Shown here piece by piece: positions 8,563-17,191 of a stretch of 38,724 nt of DNA (its first letter is position 1; every line of letters starts with the position of its first letter). The notes under the pieces were generated by a model, which was not told the origin of the DNA, did no database searches, and saw nothing but the letters and a program-made list of their open reading frames with translations. This DNA is from Nitrospinota bacterium (lineage in GTDB: Bacteria; Nitrospinota; Nitrospinia; Nitrospinales; JACRGP01): assembly GCA_016217765.1 (NCBI GenBank), contig JACRGP010000181.1, forward strand, positions 1-38,724, given 5' to 3'. Made by a program: the position numbers and the translations under genes.

Positions 8563-9453
8563 CTATTCCATCTCCGTCTGGACGGCTCTCAAGAGGTTTT
8601 TCATCCCATCGTCCTTTTCGGGGGAATCCCGCAGTATTTCAAGAGAACGATGGTAAAGTCCGTAAGAGTAGGCGAGGGTCGCTTTAAGGAATTTTTTCGC
8701 GCCGTCGTCGATTTCGCGCAGACGGTCGATTTCGGCCATTTCATCAGCCACCTTTTGCTCGGCGTCGGGAGCGAGCAGGGCAAACCATGCCAGGCTTGAA
8801 GAAAGGACGTTGGCGTGGACGGGATCCCACCCTTCCACTTTCCAGTAATACTTTCGGCCAGGCTCCAGCGCGGGGGCGTCCTTGGGCAGAAGGACGGGGC
8901 CCGCGTCCGGCTTCGCCTTAAAGGAGTATCTGAACCGCGGTTTCCCCGAAATTATGGATATCTCCGGTTCCTCCGAACCGGCCAAACCCGTCCAATGGAA
9001 TTGCAGTTCGCGGGAGAAAACAAAGGAATTGCGGGGGTGGGACAAGACGATTTCGCTTCCGCCCCGGACCATTCCGCTGACGGAGGGGGAGCTTCCTTTT
9101 TGCGCGGTTTCCTTGACGGCGGCAAGGACCCGGGCGGCCAGGTTCTGTCTGGGCTGAGCGGCGCCCTCGTCCGCCGCGACGGTAAACGTCTCGCGATTTC
9201 CCACCGCGATTATCCGGCCGCTGGCGTAGAGGACGGTGGCGGAGCCGTCGAGGCTTTTAATCGTGTCGCCTAGCTCCAGGACGCTTCCGGATTTCGCCGC
9301 CAGCGTTTTCCCTTTGGAGACGATTTCGACTTTGCCCTTGACGGAGACGACGACGCCCGCCGAGGCAAAACAGGGAGCCGCCCAGAGCAGGAAAACCGGC
9401 AGGAACGCCGCCAAACAAACGCAGGGTCCTTTTCTCTTCAGGTAGGTTGTCAT
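8563..9453 (-). CDS. Secreted FecR-domain protein
   Basis: Predicted periplasmic protein of 296 aa. The N-terminus is a signal peptide (CVCLAAFLPVFLLWAAPCFASAG) with an AxA-like cleavage region near residue 31. A FecR-type beta domain follows (GVVVSVKGKVEIVSKGK, GSVLELGDTIKSLDGSATVLYASG), about residues 32-110. A second beta-rich region around 140-225 has an Ig-like look (LQFHWTGLAGSEEPEISI, ALEPGRKYYWKVEGW), then a short helical tail. Unlike classic FecR it has no N-terminal cytoplasmic anti-sigma tail, no transmembrane anchor and no TonB receptor nearby. It is the last gene of the operon with the cyclase and CHAT genes, 27 nt behind the cyclase stop, so a sensing or scaffold role with them is likely. 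Confidence 0.85.
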   Translation of the reverse strand: MTTYLKRKGPCVCLAAFLPVFLLWAAPCFASAGVVVSVKGKVEIVSKGKTLAAKSGSVLELGDTIKSLDGSATVLYASGRIIAVGNRETFTVAADEGAAQPRQNLAARVLAAVKETAQKGSSPSVSGMVRGGSEIVLSHPRNSFVFSRELQFHWTGLAGSEEPEISIISGKPRFRYSFKAKPDAGPVLLPKDAPALEPGRKYYWKVEGWDPVHANVLSSSLAWFALLAPDAEQKVADEMAEIDRLREIDDGAKKFLKATLAYSYGLYHRSLEILRDSPEKDDGMKNLLRAVQTEME

Positions 9454-9480
9454 GGCTTGCCGCGAAGGGCGCCCGCGGTC

Positions 9481-11556
9481 CTATTTGGAGGTCAGCGTAT
9501 ACACTCCGTCCCAATCGTCGCCGGGCGGATTGCCGCGAAGCGCCCGGCAACGCTCCAGATAGATTTTCGAAGGGCCGTCGTCGTTCCTAACGAGGAGCGC
9601 GGACTCGAAAAACTGGACCGCCGCGTCCCATTCCCGGTTTTGATAGGCCCGCAAACCATTATGGAACAGGTCCATCGATTTTTCAAACTCTTCTCCATGG
9701 GTTTCGTCGATGCGCCCGAGCAATTGATAAACTTTTACCGGTTTCCGCTTGCCCTTGACGCGCAGACAATCCAGCGGCCGGGCGCGGAACGCGTCCTTGA
9801 TTTTCAGATAGGTGGATTCGCTCGCCATCAAATAAGTCCCATACTGCTTGTTCGCGCTCTCGAGCCTTGAGGCGAGGTTCGCCTCGTCTCCGATGACGGT
9901 GTAATTGAAGCGGGTTTTCGAGCCGATATTGCCCACCACGACCCGGCCGGTATTGATCCCGATCCTTGTTTTGATTTCGCGTTTTGTCCCTTGCGAAAAT
10001 CGGCGGTTGAAGTTTTCGGAGAATTTCAACATCTCCAAGGCGGCGGCCGCGGCTTTCAGCGCATGGTCTTCCTGTTTCACGGGGGCGTTCCAAAACGCGA
10101 CAATGGAGTCCCCCACGAATTTATCAAGAGTCCCGCCGTACCGCAGTACGATTTGCGTCATGCCCTCGAAATACTCGCCGAGCAGGCGCACCAGCTCCGC
10201 CGGGGAAGTCTGCTCGGACATTTCCGTAAACCCCTGCAAGTCGGTGAACAGGATGGTCAACTCCTGCTCCTCGCCGCCGAGAAAAAGCCGGTCCGGCTGG
10301 CCGACCAGAATTTCGACGAATTCGGGAGAGAGATACATCTGAAACGCTTTTTTAATCCACCGCTTTTGAGCGTCCTCCGTGAGGGAGCGGTAAATCGTGG
10401 CCGAGACAAAGGAAAAAACGGCCGCGGCCGCGAAAGGGACCGCGGGCAAAGCCAGGTCCGTTTTCTCGAAAACCGGGAAGGACGCCGCGAAATACGCGAA
10501 AAAGAGACCGAGCAATGCCGGAACGGCGGCAATGGCATGCCAGCGCAACGCCAGGAACAGGGCCAGGGCCGCGACGAATAAAAGGGACGCGAAAAAGATG
10601 GGCGCCGGCGGAAAACGGACCGTCTTTGCGCTGAGCAAAGTCGCCAGGGCGTTGGCGTGTATTTCCACGCCGGGCGTCAAGGCATGGCCGTATTGGGGCG
10701 AGTAAAAGGGAGTCCGATGAGTGTCCGCGCCGTCGGAGTATCCGGCGCCGATCAGGACGAATTTGCCCGCCAGCCATTCTTTCGGCAGGACGCCGGCGAG
10801 CGCCGCCGAGGCGGGGAATACCTTGATCGGGTTCTTGCCTGCCGCGGCGGTCGAGGGCGGACCCTGATAGTTTATCAATATCCGGTTGCCGCCGCCGGAC
10901 CCGATTCCCGGCAAAAGGTCTGGCGGCAAATTCGGGACGGCGGTTTTTGAAGGAGAAAATTTCGCGCGACGGTCGAGAAGGACCAGGGCCGCCGACAAAC
11001 TCGCGACGGTTTGCGGACCGGCGGAATACGAAAGCTGGATTTCCCTGACGCTTTGATCGACGGGATCGACGGGAAGGTCGGCGAGGGCCACGCCGACAGC
11101 GGCGTTCAGGAATTCCGGGTCGGGAAGATCGACCGTCTTTTTTCCGTCCCGGTTTCGCAGGGCCGAGACGACGACGGTCCTCCCGTTTTTGCGTAGCGAA
11201 TCGGCGAGCGCGCCGTCTTCTTTTTCCCAGCTTGGGTCTTTCAGAAACACGTCGAGCCCGACCCATCGGGCGTCCGCCTCGGTCAGGACGTCGACAATGC
11301 GGGCCAGCATGTCTCTTGGCACGGGACTGCGATAAGGGTATTGGTCCATCGCCGGATCGTCCAGCAGGACCACGGCCACGTCCTTGCCGAACGCGGGGTC
11401 CGGCTCCCGAAACCGCATGCGCCAGTCGAGCGTTTTCTTTTCGATGCCGGAGATCAAATGGGTCTGCCCCGCCAACGAGGCCAGGGCGCAAGAGCCGAGG
11501 ACGATCGCGCCGAAAAGGACGGTCTTGAAAAACGGGCCATGGAACGACGCGCGCAT
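9481..11556 (-). CDS. CHASE2-domain adenylate cyclase
   Basis: Membrane-bound class III nucleotide cyclase, 691 aa. An N-terminal helix (TVLFGAIVLGSCALASLAG) leads to a CHASE2 extracytoplasmic sensor of about 280 residues (VAVVLLDDPAMDQYPYRSPVPRDMLA; later GKFVLIGAGYSDGADTHRTP). Three transmembrane helices around 325-410 follow, then the catalytic domain (about 430-600). Both metal-binding Asp residues are present (LFTDLQGFT and FVGDSIVAFW). The Lys of LDKFVGD and the Asp of VIGDEANLASRLE are the ATP-selecting pair, and the Asn and Arg of NLASR are intact, so it should make cAMP. A short TPR-like tail closes the protein. Its ATG abuts the TAA of the CHAT gene, implying translational coupling. 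Confidence 0.93.
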   Translation of the reverse strand: MRASFHGPFFKTVLFGAIVLGSCALASLAGQTHLISGIEKKTLDWRMRFREPDPAFGKDVAVVLLDDPAMDQYPYRSPVPRDMLARIVDVLTEADARWVGLDVFLKDPSWEKEDGALADSLRKNGRTVVVSALRNRDGKKTVDLPDPEFLNAAVGVALADLPVDPVDQSVREIQLSYSAGPQTVASLSAALVLLDRRAKFSPSKTAVPNLPPDLLPGIGSGGGNRILINYQGPPSTAAAGKNPIKVFPASAALAGVLPKEWLAGKFVLIGAGYSDGADTHRTPFYSPQYGHALTPGVEIHANALATLLSAKTVRFPPAPIFFASLLFVAALALFLALRWHAIAAVPALLGLFFAYFAASFPVFEKTDLALPAVPFAAAAVFSFVSATIYRSLTEDAQKRWIKKAFQMYLSPEFVEILVGQPDRLFLGGEEQELTILFTDLQGFTEMSEQTSPAELVRLLGEYFEGMTQIVLRYGGTLDKFVGDSIVAFWNAPVKQEDHALKAAAAALEMLKFSENFNRRFSQGTKREIKTRIGINTGRVVVGNIGSKTRFNYTVIGDEANLASRLESANKQYGTYLMASESTYLKIKDAFRARPLDCLRVKGKRKPVKVYQLLGRIDETHGEEFEKSMDLFHNGLRAYQNREWDAAVQFFESALLVRNDDGPSKIYLERCRALRGNPPGDDWDGVYTLTSK

Positions 11557-14500
11557 TTAGAGGTCCATTTTGCCTGTCAGGTAGAAGGGCGCCCAGAAGT
11601 AAGGCGAGGGATAATCCCGCATCAATTTCAGCTGGGCGTTTTTAAGGGCCAGGGCGGCTCCCTTGGGAAGGTCGTCGTAAAAATATTGCATGAGCTTGTA
11701 GGTCGATTCGTCGGACACTTTCCACAGGCTGGCGACCACTCCCCCCGCCCCGGCATACAGGAACGCGCGGTTCAGGCTCTGGACTTCGTCGCCTCCGCCG
11801 AGCTTGCCCAAGCCGGATTGACAGGCGCTCAAAACCACCAGCCGGGAATTCATGGTCAGAGAATAAATTTCGAACGTCTCCAGGTCGCCGTCTTCCCTCG
11901 GGTCGTTGGCGAGGAGGATGGCCGATTTGAGCGGGTCCCTGGCGTTATATCGCCCGTGGGCGGCAAAGTGGACGATCGCCGTGTCAAGCAGGTTTTTCTC
12001 TTTTATCCAGGACTCCGTCGCCTGGTCTCCGGTCAACACCGTTTTCCGGGGGAAGTTCCGGGAAATGGCCTTGATCTCCTGCTCGGCGAATTCCAGTTCC
12101 AGTCCCTTTTTCTCTCTTTTGGGGTTGCCGAGCGCCAGGATTCTGTCCTTGTTGGCGGTAATTTCCTTGTCCAGATAAAACAGGCTGGAAGCGTTCGGCA
12201 GAATGGAAATGGCGTAATCCTGGACCAGAAAACGGTTCCCCGCCAGGGGCAGGCTGGAAAAGGGCAGATAATGAATGGGGCCGGAGGGGACGACAAGCAG
12301 TTTGTCGGCGGAGACTAATTTGTCCTTTATCGGGTCCAGGAGGACCGCGGAGAGGTTTTTCCCCAGGTCCAGCCGGAGGGTCTCCTGACGCGAGGCGATG
12401 GCATCGCGGTAATCCTGGACCAGTTGCGCCAGTTCGGCCGACCCGGCGTCCGCGGCCACGGCGGTAATGGCGTCGCGCGTCGCGACCCAGACGAGGGTCC
12501 TTTTCTCTCCCGCGTAATACGAAATCAAAGCGGTCCCCTGTCGAAGAGAACCCATTATTTTTTTTACGGGGACCGCGGCGACGGAGGAAGTGGCGGCGTA
12601 TTCCAGGCTTTGGTCCTTGATTTTCTCCAGGACGTCGCGATTCTCCTTCAACAACCGCTTGAACTTTGTATTGGCCGCGTTCCGGTCATCGTCCTTGAGA
12701 GTTTTCAGGCTCCTGCCGACGACTTCGATCTGGCCCCGCAGGTCTTTTTCCTTTTGGACCAACGCGGGGTCCACGGTTTTTTTCGCCTTCGGGGAGCGTC
12801 CCGCCAGCATGTCCAGAAAAGCCCGGCCCTTGGACCGCTCGAGATAGTCGAAACCGTCGGCGTATTCGCCCATATCAAACAGAAGGTCGATCGCCCGCCC
12901 GTAAACGTCCTGTCCCGAGGAGGCGAACATTTGCCGGACGGTGTCCTCGCGCAATCTGGACCGGGTGAGTTCCAAGGCGTTTACGGCTCGTTCGAGATAT
13001 TTTCTGGCTTCGGGATAGTTGTTGTTTTTTATCAGGGCCCCGGCTATCTCGTAGCTCGCGCGCCAGATCACGTCGACGGCGCCGAGGTCCTCCGCTTCGC
13101 CGAGGAACGCGTCGTATTCCTCAAGATCGCGGCCGCTTATTTTTCTATCCGGCATGAGAAACTCCGTTTTATATCGAAGGGCCCGGTTTAAGAGGAGGCC
13201 AAAGGGGCGCCCGCTCGACAGGAAACTTTCCCTTCCCAGGTCGAAGTGGCGAAACGCCTCGTCGAATTTTCGCATCTCGCCCAATAGCGCTCCCCGGACG
13301 GTGTAGTAATGGCCAATGCCTTCGAGGAGGTCCCCGTCGGCGCGATAAAAAACGCCCCTCATGGGATCGTTGACTTGTTTCAAAACTTCCTGGATCAGCT
13401 TGTCGGCCTCGTCCAGCTCCCCCAGACCCTTCTGGTAGTTTTTCACGAAATAATGGGCGGAGGCGAGGTTGATGCGGGAATGAATGATGGCTTTGCTTTT
13501 CCTGACCCATTGGTATAACTGATCGCTGTCGGGAACCTTGACGGGTCCGGAGGGCGGGACAAATCCTTTGTGAATCGCCAGGGCTTCCAGATAGAGTTCG
13601 GAAGCTTTTTCGGGATTCCCGGAAAAGAGGTGGACGTCCCCCGCGCTGGCGTCGATTTCGGCGGCATCCCCGTTCGCCCGCGCGCCGATTTCCCTGGCTT
13701 CGCGCAGAATGTCGAGAGCGGAGGAGTATTCCCCCGTTTCCGTCAGGAGCCAACCGATCCTCTCCATACATAGCAGGACCTGTTTCCGCTTGTTCTCCGC
13801 CTTGAATTTTTCCAGAAGCTTGCGGTATTCCGCGACGCCTTTTTCATAGTCTCCGCGGGCCACGAGGTTTTCCGCGGCGCGCGTGTCGTTAAGCCAGACG
13901 AACTGGAAGGCCATGGCGTCGTCGAGCGCCAGGCCGACGCGGCTTTTCCCCTGGACGAAGCTCTCTTTTGCCGACGCCAAGTAACGCGTTGCCTCGTCAA
14001 CCTGGCCCGCCTCTTTATAATAGGCCCCCAGAAAAAGCCGGATGAATCCCATCCCTTCGTGATGGCTGGAGTCGGATTTTAGCGCCATGCCGTAGAGAGG
14101 ATGGTTTATCACTTTGAAAATGTCGCTCATGAGGGCCTCGGCTTTCTGGAGGTTCTCGCGCGCCGGGTCCATTTCCCGGTCGAACAAGCGCTTCGCGCCG
14201 AGGTTGACGCGCGCGTGAATTATGGCTTTGGATTTCCGAATGAGTTCGGAGAGTTCTTTCTGGCTGGGACGGGACTTGAACGAGGTGGGGAACACGAAGT
14301 TTTTGTGGGCGTTCAGGGTCCTGTAATAATATTCGGTAGCTCTTTTGCCGTCCCCCGAAAACAGATAAATGTCCCCGATATCGGCGTCGATTTCCGCGGC
14401 GTCGCCGTTCAAGCGAGCGCCGAGGGGATAGGCTTCGAGAAAAAACTTCAGGGCCTTGCCGTAGTCGCCGTTTTCCTTGAACAGCCACCCCATTCTCTCC

Positions 14501-14751
14501 AAACAAAAGAGTTCGCCCAATTCGTCTTTTTGCGCGCGGTACTTTTTAAGACCCTTTTCGTACTCGACAAGCCCCCTTTCGTAGTCTCCATCCGAGATGA
14601 ATTTTTCGGCTCGAAGCGTCTCCTCGGACAAATCTACGGCGTATTGAGTCGATTGCAGGGAAGCGCAGGAGGGGAGGAAAAAAGAACAACAAAACAGGAC
14701 AACAAATCCGCGGAAAACCGGAAAAGAAGGGCGTGAAAGCGGGTTTTTCAT
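11557..14751 (-). CDS. TPR-CHAT domain lipoprotein (caspase-like protease family)
   Basis: Predicted lipoprotein of 1064 aa, first gene of the operon. The signal peptide ends in a lipobox (FFLPSCASLQ), placing the protein in the periplasm, anchored to a membrane. Two tandem blocks of TPR-like helices (about 35-280 and 290-530) are visibly duplicated: both contain ERxGWL, the segment NGDAAEIDA, and IRKSKAIIH/VRKSKAIIH. A third helical region follows, then a coiled-coil stretch (about 655-715), and the CHAT domain (about 770-1064). The CHAT catalytic pair is present: His in IVHFAAHGRYN (about 933) and Cys in VVLSACQSG (about 976). Close calls are the bacterial TPR-CHAT proteases; the target is unknown. 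Confidence 0.92.
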   Translation of the reverse strand: MKNPLSRPSFPVFRGFVVLFCCSFFLPSCASLQSTQYAVDLSEETLRAEKFISDGDYERGLVEYEKGLKKYRAQKDELGELFCLERMGWLFKENGDYGKALKFFLEAYPLGARLNGDAAEIDADIGDIYLFSGDGKRATEYYYRTLNAHKNFVFPTSFKSRPSQKELSELIRKSKAIIHARVNLGAKRLFDREMDPARENLQKAEALMSDIFKVINHPLYGMALKSDSSHHEGMGFIRLFLGAYYKEAGQVDEATRYLASAKESFVQGKSRVGLALDDAMAFQFVWLNDTRAAENLVARGDYEKGVAEYRKLLEKFKAENKRKQVLLCMERIGWLLTETGEYSSALDILREAREIGARANGDAAEIDASAGDVHLFSGNPEKASELYLEALAIHKGFVPPSGPVKVPDSDQLYQWVRKSKAIIHSRINLASAHYFVKNYQKGLGELDEADKLIQEVLKQVNDPMRGVFYRADGDLLEGIGHYYTVRGALLGEMRKFDEAFRHFDLGRESFLSSGRPFGLLLNRALRYKTEFLMPDRKISGRDLEEYDAFLGEAEDLGAVDVIWRASYEIAGALIKNNNYPEARKYLERAVNALELTRSRLREDTVRQMFASSGQDVYGRAIDLLFDMGEYADGFDYLERSKGRAFLDMLAGRSPKAKKTVDPALVQKEKDLRGQIEVVGRSLKTLKDDDRNAANTKFKRLLKENRDVLEKIKDQSLEYAATSSVAAVPVKKIMGSLRQGTALISYYAGEKRTLVWVATRDAITAVAADAGSAELAQLVQDYRDAIASRQETLRLDLGKNLSAVLLDPIKDKLVSADKLLVVPSGPIHYLPFSSLPLAGNRFLVQDYAISILPNASSLFYLDKEITANKDRILALGNPKREKKGLELEFAEQEIKAISRNFPRKTVLTGDQATESWIKEKNLLDTAIVHFAAHGRYNARDPLKSAILLANDPREDGDLETFEIYSLTMNSRLVVLSACQSGLGKLGGGDEVQSLNRAFLYAGAGGVVASLWKVSDESTYKLMQYFYDDLPKGAALALKNAQLKLMRDYPSPYFWAPFYLTGKMDL

Positions 14752-15061
14752 GGCTCGCCTCGAAACCGTCCGATGAAAACGATTTTAAACCGCGGCGAGG
14801 ATAAAACCAATAAAAAACGCCGCCTCAGGCTGACGCCGAGGCGGGATGTAGCTCCCCCTTGCAAAGGGGGCCGGGGGGATTCGCATTTCGGCGACCGCGC
14901 CAGCGTCATCGCTGTGTTGCCTCCGGACGGTTGCCCGGCTTTTCACCCCCCACCTGCCCTCCCCCTTGACAAGCAACACAGTTGCTTCAGGGGGAGGGAA
15001 TTATGGGAAATTTCATTTTGTTATGCGCCTCGTAAGGGCCATGGCGGCGCCGTTTGAATAT
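14752..15061. repeat. Intergenic region with two hairpin repeats between gmhA-like and CHAT genes
   Basis: The gap of 310 bp has no gene. A copy of the dispersed element lies at about 14818-14885 (cgccgcct hairpin, then tcccccttgcaaaggggg and a ggggggattcgc tail), followed by a small hairpin around cagcgtcatcgctg. A second part, 14957-14999, folds into a long stem in which ccctccccctt pairs with agggggaggg around the inner hairpin aagcaac-aca-gttgctt. The latter lies just downstream of the gmhA-like gene in its direction of transcription and could terminate or stabilise its mRNA. The 14-bp string attttgttatgcgc at 15015-15028 is also found at 11-24. Confidence 0.75.
14957..14999 (-). terminator. 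Possible hairpin terminator or mRNA-stabilising stem after the gmhA-like gene
   Basis: An almost uninterrupted stem: outer arms ccctcccccttg/cagggggaggg and inner arms aagcaac/gttgctt with a 3-nt loop. It lies about 62 nt past the gmhA-like stop. No U-tract follows, so intrinsic termination is uncertain. The outer arms belong to the dispersed repeat family. Confidence 0.4.
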
Positions 15062-15640
15062 TTAAATCTTGTTTTCCCTGGTCAGGTCCTGTTCCAGGAT
15101 CTCGCAGATGACGTGCCCGATGGCGATGTGCGCTTCCTGGATGCGCGCGGTGTCCCTGGAGGGGACGACGATGGCCACCTGGACGCAATCTTTCGCTTTC
15201 CCGCCCTCGTTGCCGAACAGGCCGATCGTCGCGGCCCCGAGTTCGTTGGCCCGTTTCAGGGCGCGGATAACGTTTTCGGAATTTCCGCTCGTGCTGATCC
15301 CCAGCGCCACGTCGCCTTTCCGGGCAAAGGCTTCGACCTGTCTTGAGAAGACGGCGGCGTATTCGTAATCGTTGCCGATGGCGGTCAGCGTGGAGGCGTT
15401 CGCCGTGAGGGCGATGGCCGGGAGGGCCTTCCGTTCCTTCTTGAAACGGCCGACGAGTTCCGCCGCGATGTGTTGCGCGTCGCTCGCGCTCCCGCCGTTG
15501 CCCATGAGCAGTAGCTTGCCGCCGTTGGCGAGGCTTTCCTTGATCAACTGGGCGGCCTTGTATATCTCTCCGGACAGGGTTTCGGCGACGACCTTCTTGA
15601 GTTCGGCGCTGGCCAGCAAATCTTTTTTTATGCGTTCCAT
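15062..15640 (-). CDS. gmhA: SIS-domain phosphoheptose isomerase (GmhA-like)
   Basis: The 192-aa length equals that of typical GmhA, which converts sedoheptulose 7-phosphate to D-glycero-D-manno-heptose 7-phosphate for LPS core heptose. Visible features are an N-terminal helical stretch and the SIS sugar-phosphate loop KLLLMGNGGSASDAQHIAAELVGRF. ALTANASTLTAIGNDY, DVALGISTSGNSENVI and a C-terminal IQEAHIAIGHVICEILE follow. These match GmhA, although the DnaA-binding paralogue DiaA has the same fold. Polysaccharide neighbours favour the isomerase. The ATG has a CGGAG ribosome site. The gene is now separated from the carbamoyltransferase by the restriction-modification cassette, so it may depend on readthrough or its own promoter. 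Confidence 0.85.
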   Translation of the reverse strand: MERIKKDLLASAELKKVVAETLSGEIYKAAQLIKESLANGGKLLLMGNGGSASDAQHIAAELVGRFKKERKALPAIALTANASTLTAIGNDYEYAAVFSRQVEAFARKGDVALGISTSGNSENVIRALKRANELGAATIGLFGNEGGKAKDCVQVAIVVPSRDTARIQEAHIAIGHVICEILEQDLTRENKI

Positions 15641-15670
15641 TTCGCTCCGAAAGAGTAGGGACTTATATAC

Positions 15671-15678
15671 ATGACTCC
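15671..15678. repeat. Left copy of 8-bp direct repeat atgactcc flanking the R-M cassette
   Basis: The 8-mer atgactcc lies 7 nt outside the methyltransferase stop and recurs in the same orientation 2 nt outside the endonuclease start (17859-17866). The pair brackets the AT-rich insert and could be a target-site duplication or recombination scar; chance is possible for an 8-mer. Confidence 0.4.
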
Positions 15679-15685
15679 CTAGAAT

Positions 15686-17191
15686 TCAGCGGTGTGCTTC
15701 AGTACGTCCGCTGGAACGATTTAAAAAATCCATTTCAATTTGAGGCAACTGTTTCGGTTTTTTCCCTAGACGAGACCAATCAACGACATTCAAAATTCCT
15801 GTTTTTATTGGTCGCTTTTCATCCCAGAAAATTAACGAGGACAGTAGTCGCAAAGATGGTTCAGAAATGAGTAAGTCAAGAGCTTCTTGCGCCTCACTCT
15901 CCGTATTAAACGATAAATAGTAAACCGTATCATCGAACATAACCGGTTTATTCTCTATTGGCCCAACTAAACGAAACTTGAGCGATTTGTAAAGCCCACA
16001 AATAGCTATTCGCCAATGACGAAAAGCATAGTCACCTATGCCGAATATTGAAAACCTAGGATTTTTTTTGTATATCGTGCTACTTCTCGCATCAAGAATA
16101 GTCGCGTGAGCTTCGAGATACTCCCATGTTTTAGGACTATTTTCACGAATCCCTCCGGTTCTCTCTCCCACAAAATGCTGTGTCACTACAACGAATTTTT
16201 CGCGCCAAGGCTTCCCGCTACCAATATCCGAACCTTTAAGTAGCGGAAACAGATAATCCATCTCAATATCAACGAGTTCACCTAACCCATTTATCAGCCC
16301 TTGTGCTGTTCGAGTAAGTTCCATAACTGATGAGGCATCATGTTTTACTCCAGAACGCCATTTTTGCGGACATTCTCCAAGCAAAAACGATGATGATTCA
16401 AAGGCATCAAGGTCACCCACCGTTAAACCATCTCGATGACCGACTCTACGCCCATGGGTGTCTGACATGCTTTCAAATATAGAGTAGTCATATATAGCAT
16501 CAGTCGGATTTTCCGATATTCTTATCACTAACAGACATGCTTCAACAGAGGCATTGAAGTCTTTTTTCGCGTCAATGGAAAATATGCTCGCCTCACGAAT
16601 TGGCAGTTTTTGTCGTTCGGCGTGTGCCAACACTTTTCTTGCGACTGCTGTTTTTACCAACATGGCAATATCGCCAGAGCGTCCGCTGAACCACCGCAGA
16701 ACCTCAAGTAGCATCCATTCTGAAATATCAAAATTTGCTTTCCCGTTGATAGCATCAAAGCCATTCTGTTTCAAGAAGTTGGATTTTTCTGGAAGATTGC
16801 CACCTCCAATAACCCCCTGAGTGGCGTTTGTTACCCACGGAAAATTTCCTAAAACAAGGACGGAACCTGAAAGACTACGGAGCATCTTTTTCCAATCAGT
16901 AGCGAAGAAATCGGCTTGTGTAAGTTTTATTTTATCTGAATTCCTGGCGGCAGAAAGTCGTTCTCGCAATTTCGACAAGTGTGAGTCATTAACCTCGAAT
17001 CCATGAATTTCACGAACAGACGGAAATGTGGATACAGCAACCAACACAAATGTGCCAATGCCACAGGTTGGCTCAATTACCACATCCGGAGAAATGCCAA
17101 GAGCGGATAATTTAGTACAGACCGATTGCGCTAAATTATCCGGCGTTTGAAAATCCCCAAACTCAATTTTTTGTTTTCGCCGAGCATTCAA
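15686..17191 (-). CDS. N6-adenine DNA methyltransferase of a restriction-modification cassette
   Basis: 501-aa SAM-dependent DNA methyltransferase. The N-terminus carries a motif-X-like FGDFQTPDNLAQSV (as in HsdM-type enzymes). Motif I is VVIEPTCGIGTFVLVAV and the catalytic motif IV is VLGNFPWVT, an NFPW variant of N-P-P-W/F/Y. The order X-I-IV fits the gamma class of amino-methyltransferases; the C-terminal ~250 residues presumably hold target recognition. The start is a TTG at 17191 that overlaps the endonuclease stop (TTGA) and has GAGG about 9 nt upstream; no in-frame ATG is nearby. It is clearly richer in A+T than its neighbours and has a different codon style, pointing to horizontal transfer. 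Recognition sequence unknown. Confidence 0.85.
   Translation of the reverse strand: MNARRKQKIEFGDFQTPDNLAQSVCTKLSALGISPDVVIEPTCGIGTFVLVAVSTFPSVREIHGFEVNDSHLSKLRERLSAARNSDKIKLTQADFFATDWKKMLRSLSGSVLVLGNFPWVTNATQGVIGGGNLPEKSNFLKQNGFDAINGKANFDISEWMLLEVLRWFSGRSGDIAMLVKTAVARKVLAHAERQKLPIREASIFSIDAKKDFNASVEACLLVIRISENPTDAIYDYSIFESMSDTHGRRVGHRDGLTVGDLDAFESSSFLLGECPQKWRSGVKHDASSVMELTRTAQGLINGLGELVDIEMDYLFPLLKGSDIGSGKPWREKFVVVTQHFVGERTGGIRENSPKTWEYLEAHATILDARSSTIYKKNPRFSIFGIGDYAFRHWRIAICGLYKSLKFRLVGPIENKPVMFDDTVYYLSFNTESEAQEALDLLISEPSLRLLSSLIFWDEKRPIKTGILNVVDWSRLGKKPKQLPQIEMDFLNRSSGRTEAHR

Noticed and set aside
14818-15000. CRISPR array
   Set aside because: The repeats are dispersed single hairpin elements without regular spacing or spacers, and no cas gene is present. 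The CHAT protein is a membrane lipoprotein and not part of a type III-E system.
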